This document shows, one piece after another, positions 1 to 6,501 of a stretch of DNA of 64,000 nucleotides (the first letter of the stretch is position 1; each line of letters begins with the position of its first letter). The translations under genes and the position numbers were made by a program. Source of the DNA: Chryseobacterium jejuense. Its GTDB lineage: Bacteria > Bacteroidota > Bacteroidia > Flavobacteriales > Weeksellaceae. The stretch spans positions 62,001 through 126,000 of the forward strand of contig NZ_JAGIPR010000007.1 of NCBI RefSeq assembly GCF_017877355.1, written 5' to 3'. The notes below the pieces were generated by a model. It searched no databases. It was not told where the DNA came from and saw only the letters and a program-made list of their open reading frames with translations.

Positions 1-159
1 TTTATAATCTACAAATCTTTCCTGTAGTTGAAGATTGCTTATGCTGTCAAAAGATTTTGGTTTATAATAAGGTTTTTCAACTAAGCTTTCGTTTCTGATT
101 GTAATTTGTGAATAGACGAAATTCGAAATAAAAAGTAATAAAAATAGTACCGTTTTCAT
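1..159 (-). CDS. Exported protein, N-terminal fragment (cut by window edge)
   Basis: An open frame starts at ATG 159 on the minus strand and runs off the left edge, giving 53 residues. The first 18 residues form a clear signal peptide: Met-Lys-Thr, a hydrophobic core of Val/Leu/Phe/Ile, then a Val-Tyr-Ser-Gln cleavage region typical of Bacteroidota secreted proteins. The mature part begins QITIRNESLVEK and is polar. The protein is therefore probably exported to the periplasm or cell surface. No domain can be recognised from so short a piece. No TAnnTTTG box was found in front of it. Confidence 0.7.
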   Translation of the reverse strand, partial: MKTVLFLLLFISNFVYSQITIRNESLVEKPYYKPKSFDSISNLQLQERFVDYK

Positions 160-349
160 GATTGTTTTTATGATGCGAAACTATAAAAAATATATAATAA
201 AGAAAATTAATATTAATACTTTGTTTCAAAATTCAGCCCATTCTCATATTCAGCCGAATTAAAAAAAGTAATAACTCAAATATCAGAATTTAACTTTTGT
301 TTTAAATTGTTTAAATAAGTTTCAGCTAATATAATTGTACCGTTAATTG
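160..349. other. AT-rich intergenic stretch with no recognised gene
   Basis: This part of the 438-base gap between the truncated exported gene and the M3 peptidase gene is very AT-rich. I see no open frame with coding character, no hairpin of note and no promoter box that matches well. The remainder of the gap (350-597) holds a decayed coding remnant and a terminator, listed separately. Confidence 0.5.
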
Positions 350-558
350 TTAAACTAAATATGGTTTAATTTTTTCTTCACTTCCAAGGCCTTTTTTCAT
401 CAATTCTGAAAGTGTAATCCAAATTCAATACTTCATACTGTGGGCAAATAAAACTTCAAAAGCTTAAAAAAATTTTCAAATGATTCTCCATCGTAATAAA
501 CTTGACAGACAATATCTCTGATTATTTCCATGGATTCTGTATTAAATTTAAAAACCAT
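350..558 (-). pseudogene. Possible decayed small gene (frameshifted remnant)
   Basis: On the minus strand, ATG 558 opens a 41-residue frame (MVFKFNTESMEIIRDIVCQV...) ending at TGA 433-435. Protein-like sequence appears to continue in the next frame (CPQYEVLNLDYT) and then in the third (LSELMKKGLGSEEKIKPYLV), ending at TAA 350-352. The three pieces together could be a protein of about 65 residues broken by two frameshifts. This is an inference from residue composition alone, and no family is recognised. The proposed start lies inside the terminator hairpin of the M3 peptidase gene, which argues against a functional gene. Confidence 0.25.
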
Positions 559-585
559 TAAGCTTTAATAAGTCTTAATGGTTTT
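551..585 (-). terminator. Intrinsic terminator of the M3 peptidase gene
   Basis: A perfect 12-bp stem (551-562 with 574-585, AAAACCATTAAG and its complement) encloses an 11-nt loop and lies 12 bases past the peptidase stop codon. Read on the minus strand the stem ends in TTTT and is followed by AT-rich sequence. Confidence 0.75.
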
Positions 586-597
586 CAATATTATTTT

Positions 598-2616
598 TTA
601 CCCAAACGCCCTCTTCAACAAGCTCTCCACTTTCGGCTCGCTTCCCCTGAATGCTTTATACAGCTCCATAGGGTCTTTTGTTCCTCCTGAAGAAAGCAAT
701 ACTTTATATTTTGCAGCAATTTCCGGATTGAAAATTCCGTTTTCTTTAAAATATTGGAATGCATCTGCATCCAATACTTCTGCCCATTTGTAAGAGTAAT
801 ATCCGGCAGAATATCCACCCTGAAAAATATGAGAGAAACTTGGGCTCATCGCTGTTTCAGGATTCGTAGGATAAAGTGCTGTAGCTTTGGTGTATTGATC
901 TTCAAATGTTTTTACACTTTCGTTCTCCAGTTCTGCAACTTTTGTATGGTAGTTCATATCCAGTAAACCAAAACCTAATTGTCTTAATGTCTGGTAACCT
1001 TCCATGAAGTTTTTAGACTGTTCGATTTTTTCAATTTTTTCATCAGGAAGAACTTCTCCTGTTTTATAATGTTTCGCAAATGTTTTCAAGAACTCCGGTT
1101 CATAGCAGAAGTTTTCCAAAAACTGAGATGGTAATTCCACAAAATCCCATTTCACAGAAGTTCCTGAAAGAGTAGGGTATTGAGTATCGGCCATCATTCC
1201 GTGAAGGGCATGACCGAATTCATGGAATAAAGTAGTCACTTCCTGAAAAGTTAGTAAGCTAGGTGTATCTTTTGTAGGTTTGCTAAAGTTACAAACAATA
1301 GAAATATGCGGACGTGAGTTTTCACCATTTTGTTTGTACTGATTTTTGTAGCTGGTCATCCATGCTCCGGCTCTTTTCCCTTTTCTTGGGAAATAGTCAA
1401 CATATAGAAGAGACTTGTAATTTCCATTCTCTTTTACTTCGTAAACCTTCACATCTTCATGGTATTTCGGGATGTCATTTCTTTCCTCAAATGTTAATCC
1501 GAACAATTTACCAGAAAGCCCGAAAACAGCATCCTGTACTTGGTTTAAAGGGAAATAAGGCTTCAGTTCTTCGTCATTAAGATCAAACTTTTGTTTACGT
1601 AGTTTTTCAGCATAAAAAGCGTGGTCATAGCTTTGCATGTCTTCAATTCCATCAGCATTTGCCAGGGATTTTAATTCGTCAATCTCTTTATGAGCATAGG
1701 GTTTAGCCTTCGTTAAAAGTTCATTTAAAAAATCAACAACCTTTGCTGGCGATTTTGCCATTCTTTCTTCCAACACGTAATCTGCATAATCTTTATATCC
1801 TAAAAGTTCTGCTTTCTGTTGTTTTAACTGAAGAAGTTCTTTGATGAGGTTTTGATTGTCATATTCTCCACCATCAAAAGATTTTTTACCATTAGCTAAT
1901 GCCAGTTCCTTTCTCAGTTCGCGGTTTTCAGCATAGGTCATGAAAGGAATATAGCTTGGATATTGTAAAGTGACTACCCAGCCTTCAAGATTTTTTTCTT
2001 TAGCTTCTTCTGCAAATTGTTCAACAATGGCTTCCGGAATTCCGGCTAATTGTTCTTTATCTGTAATATGTTTGAAATATGCATTGGTAGATGCCAGTAC
2101 ATTTTGTCCGAACTGAAGAGATTTTATCGAAAGATCCATACTGATCTTCTTTAATTTTTCCTTGTCTTCTTCATTCAGTAGAGCACCGCTTCTTACAAAA
2201 CCTTTGTACGTTTCATTCAAAAGCATTTGTTGCTCTTCATTGAGGTTATATTTTTCCTTTTCATCATAAACCTTTTTGATTTTGTTGAAAAGCGCTTCAT
2301 TTTGAGAAATTTTGGAAGAATATTCCGTTAAAATCGGAGAAACTTCCTGAGCAATCTGCTGGATCTCGTCACTGGTTTCTGCGGAATTTAAATTGAAAAA
2401 GATATTCGATACCACATCCAGCTGCTCACCGGAGTAAGCTAAAGTCTCAATCACATTTTCAAAAGTAGGAGCCTCAGGATTGTCAACAATAGCATTGATC
2501 TCTTCTTCAGATTTTTGAATTAATTCCTTGAAAGCAGGAAGATAATCTTCATTTTTAATGTCACCGAATGGTGCTGAGTGATATGGAGTGTTAAATTTTT
2601 CTGTTAAAATATTCAT
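598..2616 (-). CDS. M3 family oligopeptidase / peptidyl-dipeptidase
   Basis: This is a 672-residue zinc metallopeptidase of family M3 (oligopeptidase A / dipeptidyl carboxypeptidase type), which cleaves short peptides. The zinc motif HEFGHALH is at about residue 462. The downstream Glu that serves as third ligand is in the FVELPSQFLENF stretch. The helical N-terminal part and the length match the family (about 670-700). There is no signal peptide, so it is probably cytoplasmic and degrades peptides left by other proteases. The start at 2616 (MNILTEKFNTPYH) is preferred: the open frame continues 93 codons further, but that extension is not M3-like, would overlap the divergent gene at 2828, and would place a good promoter candidate inside the gene. 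Confidence 0.93.
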   Translation of the reverse strand: MNILTEKFNTPYHSAPFGDIKNEDYLPAFKELIQKSEEEINAIVDNPEAPTFENVIETLAYSGEQLDVVSNIFFNLNSAETSDEIQQIAQEVSPILTEYSSKISQNEALFNKIKKVYDEKEKYNLNEEQQMLLNETYKGFVRSGALLNEEDKEKLKKISMDLSIKSLQFGQNVLASTNAYFKHITDKEQLAGIPEAIVEQFAEEAKEKNLEGWVVTLQYPSYIPFMTYAENRELRKELALANGKKSFDGGEYDNQNLIKELLQLKQQKAELLGYKDYADYVLEERMAKSPAKVVDFLNELLTKAKPYAHKEIDELKSLANADGIEDMQSYDHAFYAEKLRKQKFDLNDEELKPYFPLNQVQDAVFGLSGKLFGLTFEERNDIPKYHEDVKVYEVKENGNYKSLLYVDYFPRKGKRAGAWMTSYKNQYKQNGENSRPHISIVCNFSKPTKDTPSLLTFQEVTTLFHEFGHALHGMMADTQYPTLSGTSVKWDFVELPSQFLENFCYEPEFLKTFAKHYKTGEVLPDEKIEKIEQSKNFMEGYQTLRQLGFGLLDMNYHTKVAELENESVKTFEDQYTKATALYPTNPETAMSPSFSHIFQGGYSAGYYSYKWAEVLDADAFQYFKENGIFNPEIAAKYKVLLSSGGTKDPMELYKAFRGSEPKVESLLKRAFG

Positions 2617-2676
2617 TTTTCGATTTTTAGTTAAACGTAAATGTAAGGATTCATCGGGAATCCTAGCTGAAATGCT

Positions 2677-2710
2677 CAAAAATAATGCCTGAAAGCCAAG
2701 TTGTGACAAA
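2677..2710 (-). promoter_or_regulatory. Candidate promoter of the M3 peptidase gene
   Basis: Read on the minus strand, TTTG (2710-2707) is followed after 22 bases by TATTTTTG (2684-2677), a full match to the Bacteroidota -7 box TAnnTTTG. The spacing is slightly longer than the usual 19-21. Transcription would begin near 2671, giving a leader of about 55 bases. Confidence 0.45.
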
Positions 2711-2827
2711 AATGCCTTATCTTTAAATAATCTTGTCCTATGCAAAGAGGGGATGGTGTCAGAATATTTAATTTTGAAAACAGATGAGAGATTCATTTTG
2801 AAATAAATAACCTTAAATATATAGACT

Positions 2828-3352
2828 ATGAAAACACTCTTAAAATTTATCGGCATTATCATTTTGCTGGTTATCGTATATGCTGTAATTGCCATGTTGG
2901 CTTTCAGTAAAGATTATCACTACGAAAAATCTATTGTCATTAATGCACCTAAAGAAAAGGTATGGCAGTATGTAGGTTCTCTGAAAGGATATAATATGTG
3001 GGATCCTTTTTCAAAAGAAATAAAAAACATTAAGATTACGTATTCCGGGGAAGGAAATAAAATGGGAGATTCTTATCACTGGAAAGGAGATGACAGTGAA
3101 GGGGAACAATCTATTATGGAAACAGTACCTAATGAAAAACTGGGGACTCAGCTTCATTTTATAAAACCTTTTGAAGGAAATGCTAAGAGTGCTCTTGTTT
3201 TAACTCCTGATGGAAATGGAACCAAAGTTACCTGGATGATTGATAATGAATTGAATACTATGATGAAGATCATGAAGCCTATGATGGACAGCAATATGGA
3301 TAAAATGTTCGGACAGGGACTGAGTGACCTGAAGAAATTATCAGAAAAATAA
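2828..3352 (+). CDS. SRPBCC-fold protein with N-terminal membrane anchor
   Basis: This 174-residue protein has a hydrophobic helix at residues 4-27 and then a START/SRPBCC (polyketide-cyclase-like) domain. The domain is recognisable from the opening pattern KSIVINAPKEKVWQYVGSLKGYNMWDPF, here quoted in part: strand, alpha segment with VWxYV, then the WDPF turn. Members bind hydrophobic ligands in a helix-grip cavity, and most have no assigned substrate. The anchor suggests that the domain faces the periplasm or is tethered to the inner membrane. It is a single gene with its own terminator, divergent from the M3 peptidase. Specific function unknown. Confidence 0.82.
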   Translation: MKTLLKFIGIIILLVIVYAVIAMLAFSKDYHYEKSIVINAPKEKVWQYVGSLKGYNMWDPFSKEIKNIKITYSGEGNKMGDSYHWKGDDSEGEQSIMETVPNEKLGTQLHFIKPFEGNAKSALVLTPDGNGTKVTWMIDNELNTMMKIMKPMMDSNMDKMFGQGLSDLKKLSEK

Positions 3353-3356
3353 AATG

Positions 3357-3390
3357 AAAGCCTTGTAGAAAATTTTACAAGGCTTTTTTA
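3357..3390 (+). terminator. Intrinsic terminator after the SRPBCC gene
   Basis: A perfect 11-bp stem (3357-3367 AAAGCCTTGTA with 3376-3386) and an 8-nt loop are followed by a T run, starting four bases after the stop codon. Confidence 0.9.
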
Positions 3391-3504
3391 TAACTGATGA
3401 CCGTAATAATTGATTTGAAATTTTGTTGATGGTGAGTTTTTTGCAAGAGAGTAAAAGTGTAAATATTATTTAAAAATATTATCTTTATATAAAGAAACGA
3501 TTGT

Positions 3505-3954
3505 ATGGAGAAGACTGTATTTGAAAAAAGTAATATCAGAGACTTTGTAAAAAACACCCTTACAGAAAAAATTGAGAAACTTAAAAACTTCATCGAATTT
3601 ACTCTGGAGGCCAGCCGTGAAATTAAAAAAACACCAAAGTATGACAGCATGCGGGAAGAAATGCAGGAGGAAATCTATCAGATGCAGCGACAGCTTGGTG
3701 CTTTAAATGATCTCAAACGAAACATGGGCAAGGTTCTGAATACTTCTACAGATAGGGTTCAGTTGGGTTCTTTAGTGATTACCAATAAAGCCCGTTTTTA
3801 TATTTCAGTATCATTAGGCGAATTTTTCTTTGAAGGAGATCGTTTCTACGCTATTTCTTCTGAAAGCCCCATGGCTAAAAAAATGATGGGAATGAAAGCC
3901 GGTGACGAGTTTACATTGAACAAAATTCATCAGAAAATAGTGGACGTGTTATAA
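3505..3954 (+). CDS. GreA/GreB-like (Gre-type C-terminal domain) protein
   Basis: This 149-residue protein resembles a Gre transcript-cleavage factor. An N-terminal helical, charged half (residues 1-75, with repeated Glu/Lys and QMQRQL) could form a coiled coil. The C-terminal half looks like the FKBP-like Gre domain: VQLGSLVITNKARFY, then ISSESPMAKKMMGMKAGDEF, close to the SPxxxALxGKxxGDEV signature. The classical Gre proteins of this lineage are separate and slightly longer, so this is probably a Gre-related paralogue that may bind in the RNA polymerase secondary channel. Database names for this family may be misleading. A near-match -7 box (TATCTTTA) occurs just upstream at about 3480. The role is inferred. 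Confidence 0.6.
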   Translation: MEKTVFEKSNIRDFVKNTLTEKIEKLKNFIEFTLEASREIKKTPKYDSMREEMQEEIYQMQRQLGALNDLKRNMGKVLNTSTDRVQLGSLVITNKARFYISVSLGEFFFEGDRFYAISSESPMAKKMMGMKAGDEFTLNKIHQKIVDVL

Positions 3955-4146
3955 GCTTTTATCATCAATAGTGAATTACCGTTGTTCATAAAAATTGACA
4001 TGCGCAGCGAATTGACCATTCATCATTGACTTTTACATTTCTCCAATCCACAACGAAATTTCCTGTACTTAAAGTCTCGGAATTTAAAACCTTGTATTTC
4101 GCATCAAAATCTTATCCCCTCCTCCTGAAAATTAACTTACATGTTG

Positions 4147-4154
4147 TATTTTTG
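4147..4154 (+). promoter_or_regulatory. -7 promoter box immediately before the nitroreductase gene
   Basis: TATTTTTG fully matches TAnnTTTG and ends only five bases before ATG 4160. If transcription starts about six bases after the box, as rnpB in this window suggests, the mRNA would be leaderless or nearly so. No clear -33 element was seen. Confidence 0.5.
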
Positions 4155-4159
4155 TCTCT

Positions 4160-4672
4160 ATGAATAAAGCAGAAGTTTTAAAAGAAATAATAGAGCAAAG
4201 AAGAAGTATTTTCCCAAAAGATTATACTGATGCAGAAATTTCTCAGGAAGTTATTGATGAAATTTTACATTCCGCGACTTTGGCTCCCAATCATAAACGT
4301 ACTAAACCTTGGCGTTTCAAGATATTTAAAGGGGAAGAAAAGGTAAATCTGGCTTCAGAAATGCAGGCTATCTATAAAGCTACACAGCCTGAACAGCTTT
4401 TTTTAGAGAAAAAATTTAATGATATCGGTTTTAAAATCAATAAAGCTGATGTGGTCGTTTCCATAGTTGTTAATTTCAGCGGGATGGTTCCTGAATGGGA
4501 AGAGATTGCTGCCACCTCAATGGCTGTTCAGAATATGTATCTTACCTGTACAGCCAATAATATAGGGTGTTATTGGAGTTCTCCGAAAATTGTTGACTCT
4601 TTGAAAGAGTCTCTGACTATTGAAGAGAACCAGAAATGTCTGGGGCTTTTCTATATGGGGAAACTGGATTAG
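4160..4672 (+). CDS. Nitroreductase family protein (short C-terminus)
   Basis: This 170-residue FMN-dependent nitroreductase-family protein would reduce nitro compounds, quinones or related substrates with NAD(P)H as a homodimer. The FMN-phosphate-binding Arg pair and following segment (EQRRSIFPKDYT), the SATLAPNHKRTKPWRF stretch, and the later AATSMAVQNMYLTCTANNIGCYW helix are all typical. The protein ends abruptly at GLFYMGKLD. Relatives usually continue for about 15-25 more residues with a Pro/Ile segment that completes the dimer, so the C-terminus may be truncated. A convergent kinase gene begins 31 bases further on. Activity is likely only if the short end is tolerated. Confidence 0.85.
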   Translation: MNKAEVLKEIIEQRRSIFPKDYTDAEISQEVIDEILHSATLAPNHKRTKPWRFKIFKGEEKVNLASEMQAIYKATQPEQLFLEKKFNDIGFKINKADVVVSIVVNFSGMVPEWEEIAATSMAVQNMYLTCTANNIGCYWSSPKIVDSLKESLTIEENQKCLGLFYMGKLD

Positions 4673-4703
4673 TTAGCTTATGATTTATTGATAAAAATGA
4701 TGA

Positions 4704-5177
4704 TCAATCTTTGATTAATACCTCCAGTGACGTTGTTATTTCTTCAACGGTCATCATTTCGGTATTGTATTCAAAATCATTGTTCTGTTGTAATAAAGGT
4801 TGTATGTTTTCAAAATTCCAAATGATTTCATTGCGTTCCTGAAGTGTTGTTCCATAAGGATTAGAAGTCCTATCTGCAACTCTTTTCAATATTGTTTCAA
4901 CAGAAGCAGAAAGCAGTACAATATAATCAAAAAGTGAATATATATTAGTTTGGTTGGCACAGCATCCAGATATAAAGATGGGAGAGGTAAGAGGTCTCAT
5001 GAAAAGTTGCTTCAACTTATTTTCTTTTAATATCCATTCTGAAGTACCGTCTGATAACGACAGCTCTTTCCAATCTCCATAATCTGTGTCAATTGTAGTA
5101 TATCCCTTTTTTTGTAGGTTTTGGATAACTGATGATTTCCCAGTTCCTGACATTCCTGTGATATAAATACTTTTCAT
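4704..5177 (-). CDS. Small P-loop kinase-like ATPase
   Basis: This is a 157-residue single-domain P-loop protein of the adenylate-kinase/shikimate-kinase fold. The Walker A motif GMSGTGKSS lies at residues 8-16, a conserved TIDTDYGDW segment follows at about residue 33, and FISGCCANQ is at about 69. A lid-like region has Arg residues (LKRVADRTSNPYG). Such proteins phosphorylate small molecules or nucleosides, and many are annotated only as AAA or nucleoside kinase. It has no operon partner: it converges on the nitroreductase gene and diverges from rpsP. The substrate cannot be told from the sequence. Confidence 0.75.
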   Translation of the reverse strand: MKSIYITGMSGTGKSSVIQNLQKKGYTTIDTDYGDWKELSLSDGTSEWILKENKLKQLFMRPLTSPIFISGCCANQTNIYSLFDYIVLLSASVETILKRVADRTSNPYGTTLQERNEIIWNFENIQPLLQQNNDFEYNTEMMTVEEITTSLEVLIKD

Positions 5178-5239
5178 TTAATGGTCTTTTAAGGGAAAGT
5201 AAATATAAAAAGAAAGCTTCAATGATAATCAAAAAAATA

Positions 5240-5266
5240 TTTTGATTTTACGCCATAAAATCAAAA
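5240..5266. repeat. Perfect 11-bp inverted repeat upstream of rpsP
   Basis: TTTTGATTTTA (5240-5250) and its exact complement (5256-5266) are separated by CGCCA. The palindrome ends seven bases before the rpsP -7 box and lies between the divergent kinase gene and rpsP, so it could be an operator or DNA-bending site. It has no flanking T run typical of a terminator. Confidence 0.55.
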
Positions 5267-5273
5267 AAATAAT

Positions 5274-5281
5274 TATCTTTG
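5274..5281 (+). promoter_or_regulatory. -7 promoter box of rpsP-rimM
   Basis: TATCTTTG is an exact match to TAnnTTTG and would start transcription near 5287, giving a leader of about 43 bases. No convincing -33 TTG occurs at the usual spacing; the overlapping palindrome upstream may replace it. Confidence 0.6.
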
Positions 5282-5329
5282 CACTCTTAAATATTTAACT
5301 GGGACGAGTTCCCGTAAAATTCAAACATT

Positions 5330-5884
5330 ATGTCAGTAAAAATCAGATTACAAAGACACGGTAAAAAAGGAAAACCTTTCTTCCATATCGTGGTTGCAGA
5401 TTCTAGAGCTAGAAGAGATGGTAGATTCATCGAGAAACTAGGAACTTACAACCCAATTACTAACCCAGCAACTATCGAGTTGAACGTTGATTCTGCTGTA
5501 CAGTGGTTAAACAACGGTGCTCAGCCTACTGATACTGCTAGAGCTATTTTATCTTACAAAGGTGCTCTTTACAAAAAACACTTACAAGGTGGTGTTGCTA
5601 AAGGTGCTTTTGACGAAGCTGAAGCTGAAAAAAGATTCAATGCTTGGTTAGAATCTAAGGAATCTAAAGTACAAGGTAAAGTAGAAGGTTTAGCTACTGC
5701 TAAAGCTGATGCTAAGAAAGCTGCTCTAGATGCTGAAGTAAAAGTAAACGAAGCTAGAGTTGCTGCTGTTGCACAAGCTGAAGCTGATGCTAAAGCTGCT
5801 GAAGAAGCTGCAAACGCACCTGCTGAAGAAGTTGCTACAGAAGGAGAAGCTCCTGCTGAAACTGAAGAAAACACTGAAGCTTAA
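5330..5884 (+). CDS. rpsP: 30S ribosomal protein S16 with long acidic C-terminal tail
   Basis: Residues 1-85 are a clear S16 domain (VKIRLQRHGKKGKPFFHIVVADSRA; GRFIEKLGTYNP; LNNGAQPTDTARAIL), which binds 16S rRNA during small-subunit assembly. The protein is 184 residues, about twice the core length. The added part (about residues 100-184) is Ala/Glu/Lys-rich, helical or coiled-coil in character, and ends in a strongly acidic Pro/Glu tail. Extended S16 proteins are known in Flavobacteriia; the tail's job is not known to me. Codon use in the tail is very biased (GCT, GAA), as expected for a highly expressed gene. rimM follows after 14 bases, so the two are co-transcribed. Confidence 0.97.
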   Translation: MSVKIRLQRHGKKGKPFFHIVVADSRARRDGRFIEKLGTYNPITNPATIELNVDSAVQWLNNGAQPTDTARAILSYKGALYKKHLQGGVAKGAFDEAEAEKRFNAWLESKESKVQGKVEGLATAKADAKKAALDAEVKVNEARVAAVAQAEADAKAAEEAANAPAEEVATEGEAPAETEENTEA

Positions 5885-5898
5885 GAACATTTCCTGTT

Positions 5899-6441
5899 AT
5901 GCGTAAAGAAGATTGCTATTTGTTGGGGAAAATCACACGCAGACACGGACTTGCGGGTAACGTTATTCTTAAATTGGATACCGACCAACCCGAGCTTTAC
6001 AATAAATTGGAATCAATATTCGTTGAAATCAACGGATTATTGGTTCCATTTTTTATTGAAAAATCATCATGGAGCAAATTAGATGCTCTGAACCTTGCAT
6101 TCAAAAACTCTTCTGAAGCAATGGTGGACCAGGCCTTAGGCAAAAGTGTTTACCTTCCGTTGGCTTCTCTTCCAAAACTTACAGGTAAGCAATTCTATTA
6201 CCACGAAATCATCGGATTTGAAATTCTTGATGAAAATGATAATAACTGTGGAGTGATCAGATCTGTAAACGATCAGACGGCACAGGTGTATTTCATCACA
6301 AATTTGGACGGAAAAGAAGTAGTTATTCCTATGATTAAAGACTGGATTCTTGACGTTGACAAAGACGAAAGAACGATCAAAATGCAACTTCCTGAAGGTC
6401 TTATTGACGTTTTTCTGGTTCCTTCGAAGAAAGACGAATAA
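5899..6441 (+). CDS. rimM: Ribosome maturation factor RimM
   Basis: This is a 180-residue RimM, which helps mature the 3' domain of the 30S subunit and binds the S19 region. The N-terminal RimM beta-barrel has the KITRRHGLAGNVILKLDTDQPE pattern at residues 11-32, written here only as a guide. The C-terminal PRC-barrel includes FYYHEIIGFEI and VVIPMIKDWILDVD. Length agrees with the family (about 170-185). It lies 14 bases downstream of rpsP, matching the widespread rpsP-rimM linkage. No trmD follows in this genome; the next gene is on the opposite strand. Confidence 0.95.
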   Translation: MRKEDCYLLGKITRRHGLAGNVILKLDTDQPELYNKLESIFVEINGLLVPFFIEKSSWSKLDALNLAFKNSSEAMVDQALGKSVYLPLASLPKLTGKQFYYHEIIGFEILDENDNNCGVIRSVNDQTAQVYFITNLDGKEVVIPMIKDWILDVDKDERTIKMQLPEGLIDVFLVPSKKDE

Positions 6442-6501
6442 CTGTGTTGATGTAACAATCATTCCGTCTCATTTATCAATTTCCTATCATTATTTTTGAA
6501 A

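Noticed and set aside
2617..2895. N-terminal extension of the M3 peptidase frame
   Set aside because: It overlaps the divergent SRPBCC gene, lacks M3 character and contains a promoter candidate; ATG 2616 gives the normal family start.
5569..5874. Antisense Ser/Ala-rich frame opposite rpsP
   Set aside because: It mirrors the low-complexity Ala/Glu tail of S16 and is a by-product of its codon use.
6136..6462. Antisense frames opposite rimM
   Set aside because: rimM is a certain gene here; the reverse frames have no coding evidence.
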